Positions 1-6,341 of a stretch of 9,777 nucleotides of DNA are shown piece by piece (the stretch's first letter is position 1; each line of letters opens with the position of its first letter). The stretch spans positions 1-9,777 of the forward strand of contig CAMNLO010000040.1 of the NCBI GenBank assembly GCA_946543095.1. The letters are read 5' to 3'. This DNA comes from an uncultured bacterium. GTDB taxonomy: Bacteria > Bacillota > Clostridia > Lachnospirales > Lachnospiraceae. A program made the translations under genes and the position numbers. A model generated the notes under the pieces. The model made no database searches. It saw only the letters and a list, made by a program, of their open reading frames with translations, and was not told the origin of the DNA.

Positions 1-2603
1 TGTACGAATCCGGCAGGGGAAAGAACGCGAAGCTGAACGAGGCGCTGCTGACACTGGTGCATCTGATCGAGAAGAACGGAGATTCCGTGATCTCGGATTT
101 CGGCATCACCATCGGAGCGGACGGCAGATATGCCTTTGTATATTCCGGCAACACACTGCTTCGTTTTCTGGCGGATGTTTACGGACGGACTCTGGTGAGC
201 GACTTAACCTACAAGGAGCAGACCAGCACGGCGGAAGAGGTGGTGGAATATCTCTCCGGCAGCTCCAAATTCGGCATTGGCGGCTATACGGATCCCGGGG
301 ACAGGAGCACCTTCAGGCCGGGCCTTGGATTTACAAAGGAGGAGCAGTTAAAGGTCCTGACCATCCGCTACGCCATGAACCTGAACAGCTTCCAGAAATA
401 CATCGCCACCACCGTGGCCTCCAATGTCAGTGAGAGGACTGTGGCTTTAGTGATGGAAAACTCTGTGGACCTGCCCGGTGTCGCCATTTCAGAGGACACC
501 ATACGGCATTACACCGGAGGAGTCTCCATGTCCCAGATCCTGGGCTACACCGGCCGGATCTCCACGGATGAGCTGGAGCAGCTCAGGGAAAAGAATCCCG
601 GCTACACCATGAACGATATCGTGGGGAAATCCGGCATCGAGCAGTACATGGAGGTGGAGCTCCAGGGCACCAAGGGCAGCGAGACCGTTTACGTGGACAA
701 TCTGGGGAAGGTCATCGAATCCACCAACTATATGCAGCCGGAGGCGGGAGATGATGTGTATCTCACCATTGACTCTACGCTGCAGCAGGCGGTGTACAGC
801 ATTCTGGAGCAAAAAATAGCAGGTATTCTTTTAAGTAAGCTGCGGAATGTAAAGGAATTCGACCTGTCTGCGGGAGGCAGGGCCAGCGATATCATCATCC
901 CCATCTATGATGTGTATTACGCCTTGATCGGCAACGGAGCGATCGATATCAATCGTTTTTCTTCCGAAGAAGCCACAGAGCATGAAAAGGAAGCATATGC
1001 CCTGTGGGAAAGCAAACAAGATCAGGTGTTTTCTTATTTAGAAACGGAGCTGACCCGGACCCAGACGCCCTATAAGGACCTGCCAAGGGAATATCAGGTC
1101 TACGAAAGCCTGCTGGTGCAGACCCTGAACGATGCCGGCATCATCAAGACCGACCAGGTGGACACGGAGGATCCCACCTATATCGCCTGGGCCAAGGACG
1201 AGAGCATTTCCCTTGCGGAATATCTGCGTTATGCCATCGCCCAGAACTGGGTGGATATCGCAAAGCTCGACATTGAAGGGCAGTACGCCTCCTCAGGAGA
1301 GATGTTTGACAGGATGTTATCGCTTTCCCGGGAGCTTCTGATCGCCAATGTGGAATTCTCCAGACGTCTGTACCGCTATATGCTCCTGTCCGGAGAGCTT
1401 TCTCCAAAGCTGATCCTCCAGATCTACTGCGACCAGAGGCCTGCCGGGATCCCGAAGGAGGAGATGGAAAACCTTGACAACGGGTCGATGGAGCCCTATA
1501 ACTTTATGCGCCGCCGCATCGAAAACCTGGATGTGACCCCGGCGGAGCTGGCCCTGGACCCTTATTCCGGCTCCATCGTCATCACCAATGTGAATAACGG
1601 GGAGGTACTGGCTTTGGTAAGTTATCCCTCCTATGACAATAACAAGATGGCCAACGGCGTGGATGCGGCATACTACGCAAAGCTGCGCATCGACAAGTCC
1701 TCCCCCATGATCAATTACGCCACCCAGCAGCGCACGGCACCCGGCTCCACCTTCAAAATGGTGTCCGCCGCCGCCGGGATGCTGGAGGGGGTCATCAATG
1801 AGGCCAGCCAGGTCACCTGCAACGGCATCTTCGAGGAGGTATTCCCGAATCCCCGGTGCTGGATCTACCCCGGAAAGCACGGGGTGTTAAATGTAACAGG
1901 CGCTATTGAAAATTCCTGCAACTACTTCTTTTACGATCTCGGCTACAGAATGAGTCTGGTGAACGGAGTCTACAACAGCGAGAAGGGTCTTAAGACCATG
2001 GAGGGTTATGCCTCCATGTTCGGCTTCAATGAGAAATCAGGGGTGGAAATCGATGAAGCGGAGCCCCAGATCTCTGACGCAGACTCTGTGCGTACCATGA
2101 TCGGCCAGGGCACCCACAACTTCACCACCGCACAGCTGGCCCGGTATGTGACCACAGTGGCAAACGGCGGGAAAAACTACAGGCTGAGCCTCCTGGACCG
2201 GCTGGAGGACCCCACAGGCTACCTGATCGAGGACTACACCCCGGAGCTCACCTCCCAGCTGACCCAGATCACTCCCTCCCAGTGGAGCGCCATACACGTG
2301 GGAATGCGCCGGGTGGTGGAGAAAAAGGAGTACTTTAATGACCTGGGAGTCAGTGTGGCGGGAAAGACCGGAACGGCGCAGGAGTCCAGAAACAGGGCAA
2401 ACCACGCGCTGTTCGTCTGCTACGCCCCCTATGAGCATCCCGAGATCGCCCTGGCCACCAGAGTGGCCTTCGGTTATTCCTCGGATTATGCCGCCCAGAT
2501 CGCCGGAGAAGTGATAAAATACTACTACCGTCTTGAGGATGAAAACAAGATCCTTTCCGGAACCGCCGAAACGGTCACCGGAGGAGTCACCAATGGAGAT
2601 TAA
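1..2603 (+). CDS. mrdA: Penicillin-binding protein 2 (class B transpeptidase), 5' end outside the window
   Basis: This is a DD-transpeptidase that cross-links peptidoglycan outside the membrane during cell elongation, working with RodA (encoded two genes downstream). The frame is open from base 3 to the TAA at 2601-2603, so the cytoplasmic tail, membrane anchor and start of the dimerisation domain lie upstream. The GTG at 57 is internal, not a start. Visible in order: the pedestal/dimer region with GYTGRI and GKSGIEQ motifs (to about 760), LTIDSTLQ (about 762), a long insertion (about 822-1550), then the transpeptidase domain. All three penicillin-binding motifs are intact: STFK with the nucleophilic Ser at 1746-1748, SCN at 1914-1922, and KTGTAQ from 2364. 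The roughly 245-residue insertion between LTID and LDPYSGS makes this much longer than E. coli PBP2 and fits the long clostridial form. minC follows after 6 bases. Class and role are secure; the symbol is assigned from its rodA/minC neighbours. Confidence 0.93.
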   Translation, partial: YESGRGKNAKLNEALLTLVHLIEKNGDSVISDFGITIGADGRYAFVYSGNTLLRFLADVYGRTLVSDLTYKEQTSTAEEVVEYLSGSSKFGIGGYTDPGDRSTFRPGLGFTKEEQLKVLTIRYAMNLNSFQKYIATTVASNVSERTVALVMENSVDLPGVAISEDTIRHYTGGVSMSQILGYTGRISTDELEQLREKNPGYTMNDIVGKSGIEQYMEVELQGTKGSETVYVDNLGKVIESTNYMQPEAGDDVYLTIDSTLQQAVYSILEQKIAGILLSKLRNVKEFDLSAGGRASDIIIPIYDVYYALIGNGAIDINRFSSEEATEHEKEAYALWESKQDQVFSYLETELTRTQTPYKDLPREYQVYESLLVQTLNDAGIIKTDQVDTEDPTYIAWAKDESISLAEYLRYAIAQNWVDIAKLDIEGQYASSGEMFDRMLSLSRELLIANVEFSRRLYRYMLLSGELSPKLILQIYCDQRPAGIPKEEMENLDNGSMEPYNFMRRRIENLDVTPAELALDPYSGSIVITNVNNGEVLALVSYPSYDNNKMANGVDAAYYAKLRIDKSSPMINYATQQRTAPGSTFKMVSAAAGMLEGVINEASQVTCNGIFEEVFPNPRCWIYPGKHGVLNVTGAIENSCNYFFYDLGYRMSLVNGVYNSEKGLKTMEGYASMFGFNEKSGVEIDEAEPQISDADSVRTMIGQGTHNFTTAQLARYVTTVANGGKNYRLSLLDRLEDPTGYLIEDYTPELTSQLTQITPSQWSAIHVGMRRVVEKKEYFNDLGVSVAGKTGTAQESRNRANHALFVCYAPYEHPEIALATRVAFGYSSDYAAQIAGEVIKYYYRLEDENKILSGTAETVTGGVTNGD

Positions 2604-2609
2604 GGATAT

Positions 2610-3269
2610 ATGAAAAACCTTGTGATTGTAAAAAGCTTTCCCAACGGACTGCGCATCACCCTGGACAGGGAAGCCCCTTTTCTGGAGGTGTTAAAGGAAG
2701 CAGCCGAAAAATTCAGGGAATCGGGCAAATTCTTCAAGGACGCCAAGGTGGCCTTGAGCTTTGAGGGCAGAGAGCTGGGGGAAGAGGAAGAGAATTCTCT
2801 GGTGGAGGCGATCCAGAACAATTCCGATCTTCAGATCCTCTGCATCATCAACGAGGAGGAATCGGAGCGGAGCAGGAGATATCTCGGGATCCTGCAGGAG
2901 CCCATGGAAGCTATTTCCGACAATTCCCTCTGCCGGATCTACCGCATGCATATCAGCGAAGGCGAGGTACTGGAATCCGACCGGGGTGTGATCCTTCTTG
3001 GCAGCGTGGACCCCGGCGGTCTGATCGTTTCCGGGGGGGATATCATTGTCTGCGGGACTCTGGCGGGAGAGGCCGTGGCGGGAGAGGGCCGCTATATCGC
3101 CGCCTTTGAGCTGATCCCCGGCCATCTGCGCATCGGCGGCATCGACTATTCTCCCGATAAGGATGAAAAGCCCAGGTGGTTTGTGAAGCCGAAGATGGAG
3201 CCCAAATGCGCGAGAGTGGCGGAGGGAAAGATCATCATCGGGCCTTTGGACCGGAGCTTTGTTTACTGA
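2610..3269 (+). CDS. minC: Septum site-determining protein MinC, with a divergent MinD-binding motif
   Basis: MinC inhibits FtsZ polymerisation to stop division at the wrong place, and is normally recruited to the membrane by MinD. The protein has 219 residues, a usual length. Residues 1-83 match the N-terminal FtsZ-inhibiting domain (start MKNLVIVKSFPNGLRITL; FFKDAKVALSFEGREL near 41-56). Residues about 108-185 form the C-terminal beta-helix domain (GVILLGSV, GGLIVSGGDIIVCGTL, HLRIGG). Where most MinC proteins have RSGQ, the MinD contact, this one has S116-E-G-E119; the Arg expected in the GxLRGxxxAG turn is Ala152. The ATG at 2610 is preceded by AAGGA at 2602-2606, overlapping the mrdA stop. 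The TGA shares one base with the rodA ATG, so there is no room for minD or minE, which usually follow. The family is clear; MinD-dependent function is doubtful. Confidence 0.88.
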   Translation: MKNLVIVKSFPNGLRITLDREAPFLEVLKEAAEKFRESGKFFKDAKVALSFEGRELGEEEENSLVEAIQNNSDLQILCIINEEESERSRRYLGILQEPMEAISDNSLCRIYRMHISEGEVLESDRGVILLGSVDPGGLIVSGGDIIVCGTLAGEAVAGEGRYIAAFELIPGHLRIGGIDYSPDKDEKPRWFVKPKMEPKCARVAEGKIIIGPLDRSFVY

Positions 3270-4387
3270 TGTTTAAACAGTATCGAATCAGGGATTACGA
3301 TTTTAAGCTGCTGATCCTGCTGATCGCCATTACGGCGGTGGGCATCATCGCCATCGGCTCCGCGGACAGCTCCTACCAGAACAGGCAGCTCTGGGGCGCT
3401 TTGTTCGGTCTGTTTATGATGCTCTTTTTATCGGTCACAGACTACACCTTCCTGTTAAAATTCTACTGGGTGTACTATATCCTGAACCTGGTGCTGCTGA
3501 CTCTGGTGCGTCTGTTCGGGGATTCCTCCAATAATGCCCAGCGGTGGTTTGAGATCGCGGGGATCCGCTTTCAGCCCTCCGAAACCTCAAAAATTTTATT
3601 GATTTTATTCTATGCACAGTTTATCATGATACACAGGGAGAAACTCAATTCCCTGAAGAATATCCTGCTGATGTTTGCGCTTTTGATCCCGCCCTTCTGG
3701 CTGATCTATATCCAGCCGGATTTCTCCACCAGCGTCATCGTCATGGTGATCTTTGCCACCATGCTGTTTGTGGGTGGCTTAAGCATGCGGATCATCCTGA
3801 CCACTCTGGCAGTGGTGGTGCCGGCGTTTCTGATCATGCTCTCCATTGTGCTGCAGCCGGATCAGACCCTGATCAGGGATTATCAGCGCAACAGGATCCT
3901 GGCCTACCTCCATCCGGAGGAATATGAGACGGGAGAGGCCTACCAGCAGAATAATTCGGTCATGGCCATCGGCTCCGGACAGCTCACCGGCAAGGGCTAC
4001 CGCAACAATGAGATCACCTCTGTGAAGAACGGGAATTTCATCTCGGAGCCCCAGACGGATTTTATCTTCGCCATTATCGGAGAGGAATTCGGCTTTGCCG
4101 GGACCTGCACAGTCATCATCCTGCTGTTTTTGATCGCCACGGAGTGCTTTCTTGTGGGAATGCGCAGCCGTGACATCTCCGGGACCGTGATCTGTGCCGG
4201 CATCGGGATAGAAGTGGCCTTCCAGAGCTTTATCAATATCGGCGTGGCGACGTTTCTGATCCCGAATACGGGGCTGCCGCTGCCCTTTGTCAGCTACGGG
4301 CTCAGTTCCCTCTTAAGTCTGTTCATCGGAATGGGCTTTGTAATGAATGTAAGCCTGCAGAGAAAAGAAAAGAACCAGAACCAATAA
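3269..4387 (+). CDS. rodA: RodA, SEDS-family peptidoglycan glycosyltransferase
   Basis: RodA polymerises lipid II into glycan strands as partner of the class B PBP encoded upstream. The 372-residue product is a polytopic membrane protein with many hydrophobic segments. SEDS landmarks are present: RWFEIAGIRFQPSETSK, the QPDFSTS loop, GKGYRNNEITSVKNG, PQTDFIFAIIGEEFGF with Asp264 at the position of the catalytic Asp262 of E. coli RodA, and PNTGLPLPFVSYGLSSLLS near the C terminus. The start is the ATG at 3269, which overlaps the minC TGA (TGATG) and indicates translational coupling, with GGAG at 3253-3256. The frame stays open upstream to an ATG at 3176, but those 31 residues would lie inside minC and are basic and charged, unlike a RodA N terminus. 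FtsW is the alternative within the family; RodA is preferred because of the PBP2 neighbour. Confidence 0.93.
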   Translation: MFKQYRIRDYDFKLLILLIAITAVGIIAIGSADSSYQNRQLWGALFGLFMMLFLSVTDYTFLLKFYWVYYILNLVLLTLVRLFGDSSNNAQRWFEIAGIRFQPSETSKILLILFYAQFIMIHREKLNSLKNILLMFALLIPPFWLIYIQPDFSTSVIVMVIFATMLFVGGLSMRIILTTLAVVVPAFLIMLSIVLQPDQTLIRDYQRNRILAYLHPEEYETGEAYQQNNSVMAIGSGQLTGKGYRNNEITSVKNGNFISEPQTDFIFAIIGEEFGFAGTCTVIILLFLIATECFLVGMRSRDISGTVICAGIGIEVAFQSFINIGVATFLIPNTGLPLPFVSYGLSSLLSLFIGMGFVMNVSLQRKEKNQNQ

Positions 4388-4430
4388 CAGTCTTCCCGAC
4401 TTACGGGGGTACGAAGGGAGGCAAGCTTAG

Positions 4431-4826
4431 GTGAAGATCGCCTTAACTGCTCACAATGCAAAGAAAACACTGATGCAGAATTTCTGCATCGCCTATCGCG
4501 GGATCCTGAGTAAAAACGAGCTGTATGCCACCGGGACCACCGGCAGGCTCATTGAAGAGGCCACGAATCTGACCGTCCACAAATATCTGACGGGACATTT
4601 GGGGGGAATGCAGCAGCTGGGAGCCCAGATCGAGGACAACGGGGTGGATCTGATGATCTTCCTAAGGGATCCGCTGACCGTGGGGCCGGATGAGCCCTCC
4701 ACCATCAATATTTTTCAGCAGTGCGACAATCATAACATCCCTCTGGCCACCAATCTGGCCACGGCGGAGCTTTTGATCAAATCCCTGGACCGAGGAGATT
4801 TCGAGTGGCGTGAGATGTATCATTAA
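4431..4826 (+). CDS. mgsA: Methylglyoxal synthase family protein lacking most catalytic residues
   Basis: Genuine MgsA converts dihydroxyacetone phosphate to methylglyoxal and phosphate, relieving phosphate limitation in glycolysis. The 131-residue product is full length for the Gram-positive form and aligns end to end with it. The phosphate-binding residues are retained: His8, Lys12, the TGTTG loop at 34-38, and Thr54-Gly55 (Ser-Gly in E. coli). However, aligned with E. coli numbering at a constant offset of 11, Asp20 is Asn9, the catalytic base Asp71 is Met60 (GGMQQ for GGDQQ), His98 is Asp87 and Asp101 is Ser90; only Asp91 (Asp80 here, in LRDPL) remains. The start is GTG at 4431, with GGGAGG at 4416-4421. 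It lies 43 bases after rodA and overlaps the next gene by 17 bases. Family membership is certain; methylglyoxal synthase activity is not. It may be a phosphometabolite-binding or regulatory descendant. Confidence 0.85.
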   Translation: MKIALTAHNAKKTLMQNFCIAYRGILSKNELYATGTTGRLIEEATNLTVHKYLTGHLGGMQQLGAQIEDNGVDLMIFLRDPLTVGPDEPSTINIFQQCDNHNIPLATNLATAELLIKSLDRGDFEWREMYH

Positions 4827-5796
4827 AAAACGTCTGTTATCAATATCAATAGCCGTAATTCTTGTTCTGAGTCTGACCGGCTGCGCAGGAGGAGAGATCC
4901 CCGCAGCCTTCTCGCCCGATATGCCCGGCATGAATTTCAATATCAATTCTGAGCTCCACGAGGTGTCCTTTGTGACGCCCTTCGCAGAGAATCTGTGTGT
5001 CAACGAGGCGAACGTGGAGAATGAGAAGATCCCGGATGATCCCGAAGTGGAGGCGGCGGGGCTCTTTGACCTGTCCTCAAAAGAGACTCTCTATGTGAAA
5101 AATGCCTTTACTCCCATGCATCCGGCCTCCCTCACCAAGGTCATGACGGCGCTTGTGGCCTTAAAGGACGCGGACACCACAGAGCTCCTTACCGCCTCCT
5201 CCAATGTGAAGATCAACGAGAAGGGTGCCCAGTTAGCCAAGATCAACGAAGGGGACACCATGTCTTTGGATCAGGCGCTGCATATCCTTCTGATGTATTC
5301 CGCCAATGACGTGGCCGTGATGATCGCGGAGGGGGTTTCCGGCTCCGTGGAAGCCTTCTGTCAGCGGATGAATGAGGAGGCGAGGGCTTTGGGGGCCACC
5401 CATACATATTTCGTAAACCCAAACGGCCTCACCGGCGAGTCCCACCTGACCTGCGCCTATGATCTGTATCTGATCTTCAACGAGGCCATAAAGTACGACC
5501 TGTTTAACGAGATCATCTCCATGTCCTCCTATTCCACCGTGTACCACACGGCGGAGGGGACGGAGAAGGAGTTTTCCTGCGGCAATACCAACGGGTATCT
5601 CTCGGGGACCTACGCCACCCCCCCCGGGATCACGGTCATCGGGGGAAAGACCGGGACCACGGCTGCCGCCGGACACTGTCTGATCCTGTATTCCAAAGAC
5701 ACCCTTGGAAATCCTTATATTTCCGTGGTTTTATCGGCGGATTCCTCCGATTCCCTGTATCGGGACATGAGCAATTTGTTGGAAGCCGTGTATTGA
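4810..5796 (+). CDS. Lipoprotein D-alanyl-D-alanine carboxypeptidase (peptidase S11, PBP5-like catalytic domain)
   Basis: This enzyme removes the terminal D-Ala from peptidoglycan pentapeptides outside the membrane and so limits cross-linking. The 328-residue product starts with a basic, hydrophobic signal ending in the lipobox SLTG|C, with Cys25 as the expected lipidation site. The catalytic domain covers about residues 65-328, with SLTK (Ser107, Lys110), SAN (Ser164) and KTGTT (Lys280). Only about 46 residues follow the KTG motif, so the C-terminal beta domain and amphipathic anchor helix of PBP5/DacA are missing; the N-terminal lipid probably replaces them as anchor. Translation starts at GTG 4810, inside mgsA, with GAGGAG at 4792-4797; no other start would keep the signal peptide. 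A run of eight C at 5618-5625 lies in the coding sequence. The activity class is secure from the motifs; the exact dac paralogue is not, so no symbol is given. Confidence 0.92.
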   Translation: MRCIIKKRLLSISIAVILVLSLTGCAGGEIPAAFSPDMPGMNFNINSELHEVSFVTPFAENLCVNEANVENEKIPDDPEVEAAGLFDLSSKETLYVKNAFTPMHPASLTKVMTALVALKDADTTELLTASSNVKINEKGAQLAKINEGDTMSLDQALHILLMYSANDVAVMIAEGVSGSVEAFCQRMNEEARALGATHTYFVNPNGLTGESHLTCAYDLYLIFNEAIKYDLFNEIISMSSYSTVYHTAEGTEKEFSCGNTNGYLSGTYATPPGITVIGGKTGTTAAAGHCLILYSKDTLGNPYISVVLSADSSDSLYRDMSNLLEAVY

Positions 5797-5821
5797 GTTT
5801 TAAGGGGTTTTAAGGTATACT
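5793..5821 (+). promoter_or_regulatory. Candidate sigma-A promoter overlapping the carboxypeptidase stop codon
   Basis: TTGAGT at 5793-5798 and TATACT at 5816-5821 are separated by exactly 17 bases, a good housekeeping sigma-factor match (4 of 6 and 5 of 6 bases). The -35 box includes the TGA stop of the upstream gene. Transcription would begin near 5828, giving a leader of about 80 bases before the P-loop gene at 5909. It sits in the longest intergenic gap in the window, which supports a new transcription unit here. Confidence 0.6.
5797..5815 (+). repeat. Two direct copies of GTTTTAAGG in the promoter spacer
   Basis: GTTTTAAGG occurs at 5797-5805 and again at 5807-5815, a 10-base period (about one helical turn), and fills nearly all of the spacer between the -35 and -10 boxes. 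It could be a binding site for a regulator or a chance duplication; the sequence alone cannot decide. Confidence 0.55.
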
Positions 5822-5908
5822 ATGGGATAAGGATTCAAAAGTCTTATGTGCAGAGATTGATCGGCATAAGGACCCTAAACAATCAGTTTTTTATGGAGGT
5901 AAGATTAC
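5822..5908 (+). promoter_or_regulatory. Untranslated leader with alternative pairings and a strong ribosome binding site
   Basis: The segment CTTAT at 5843-5847 can pair either with ATAAG at 5827-5831 or with CATAAG at 5865-5870. The second pairing extends to an 8-base-pair stem (5841-5848 with 5865-5873) with one bulged G. The two pairings exclude each other. A T run at 5887-5892 follows the second stem at a distance, so this is not a classical terminator. GGAGGT at 5895-5900 is a strong Shine-Dalgarno site 8 bases before the ATG at 5909. No known riboswitch was recognised. Confidence 0.35.
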
Positions 5909-6328
5909 ATGGTAAGTTTCATCGTGGGGGAGAAGGGAAAGGGAAAGACCAAGATTCTTCTGGATAAGGTAAACACAGAGATCAAGAGCGCCTCTGGCAA
6001 TATCGTTTACCTGGACAAAAGCACCAAGCATATGTTTGAGCTCAACAACCGCATCCGGTTAATCAGCGTTCCCGATTACAACATTTCCAATAGCGACGAA
6101 TTCATTGGTTTTCTGACCGGCATCATTTCCCAGGATCACGATTTGGAACAAATGTATCTCGATAGTTTTCTGAAGATCGCAGTGCTGGAGGGGCAGGATA
6201 TCACCCCCACTCTGAAGCGTCTTCAGGAGATCAGCGAAAAATTCGATGTAGACTTCTTCATCAGTGTTTCCATCAACGCTGATGAGCTGCCGGCAGAGTT
6301 TTCCGAACAGGTGATCGCTGCATTATAG
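5909..6328 (+). CDS. Small P-loop NTPase-like protein of unknown function
   Basis: The function is not known. The 139-residue, apparently soluble protein opens with a beta strand running into a classical Walker A motif, GEKGKGKT at residues 7-14, so it should bind ATP or GTP. Further predicted strands are NIVYLD (31-36), IRLISV (49-54), MYLDSF (82-87, with Asp85 a candidate Walker B acid) and DFFISVSI (115-122), the layout of a minimal RecA-like core. There is no signal peptide or membrane segment. It lacks the signature lysine of the MinD/ParA deviant Walker motif. The ATG at 5909 has an excellent ribosome binding site, and the HlyD-like gene follows after 13 bases, so the two are probably co-expressed. 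Similar short proteins are sometimes labelled as PilT-like, but nothing here supports a motility role. Confidence 0.75.
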   Translation: MVSFIVGEKGKGKTKILLDKVNTEIKSASGNIVYLDKSTKHMFELNNRIRLISVPDYNISNSDEFIGFLTGIISQDHDLEQMYLDSFLKIAVLEGQDITPTLKRLQEISEKFDVDFFISVSINADELPAEFSEQVIAAL

Positions 6329-6341
6329 GACGATCCCTTCC

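Noticed and set aside
489..812. Antisense open frame within the 5' part of mrdA
   Set aside because: Shadow of the real + strand frame; low-complexity translation with no family resemblance.
1317..1880. Long antisense open frame (187 codons) within mrdA
   Set aside because: It is opposite a conserved transpeptidase region in a G+C-rich gene; its His/Gly/Val-rich translation resembles no protein family and it has no start context.
2691..3125. Antisense open frame within minC
   Set aside because: Shadow of minC; no ribosome binding site and no recognisable motifs.
3176..3268. Upstream extension of the rodA frame to an ATG at 3176
   Set aside because: The 31 extra residues lie wholly within minC, are charged and unlike a RodA N terminus. 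The ATG at 3269, overlapping the minC stop, gives a normal RodA start.
4601..4610. Frameshift or sequencing error at the G run next to the MgsA Met60 codon
   Set aside because: The frame is correct on both sides, and three other catalytic positions far from this run are also changed, so a single local error cannot explain the pattern.
5233..5676. Antisense open frame within the carboxypeptidase gene
   Set aside because: Gly/Arg-rich shadow translation opposite the catalytic domain; no support for expression.
5797..5830. Rho-independent terminator after the carboxypeptidase gene
   Set aside because: There is no G+C-rich stem followed by a T run; the repeats here are direct, not inverted.
5929..5950. 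The P-loop gene as a relocated or shortened MinD
   Set aside because: At 139 residues it is about half the size of MinD, lacks the deviant Walker A signature lysine (Glu8 at that position) and has no C-terminal membrane-targeting helix.
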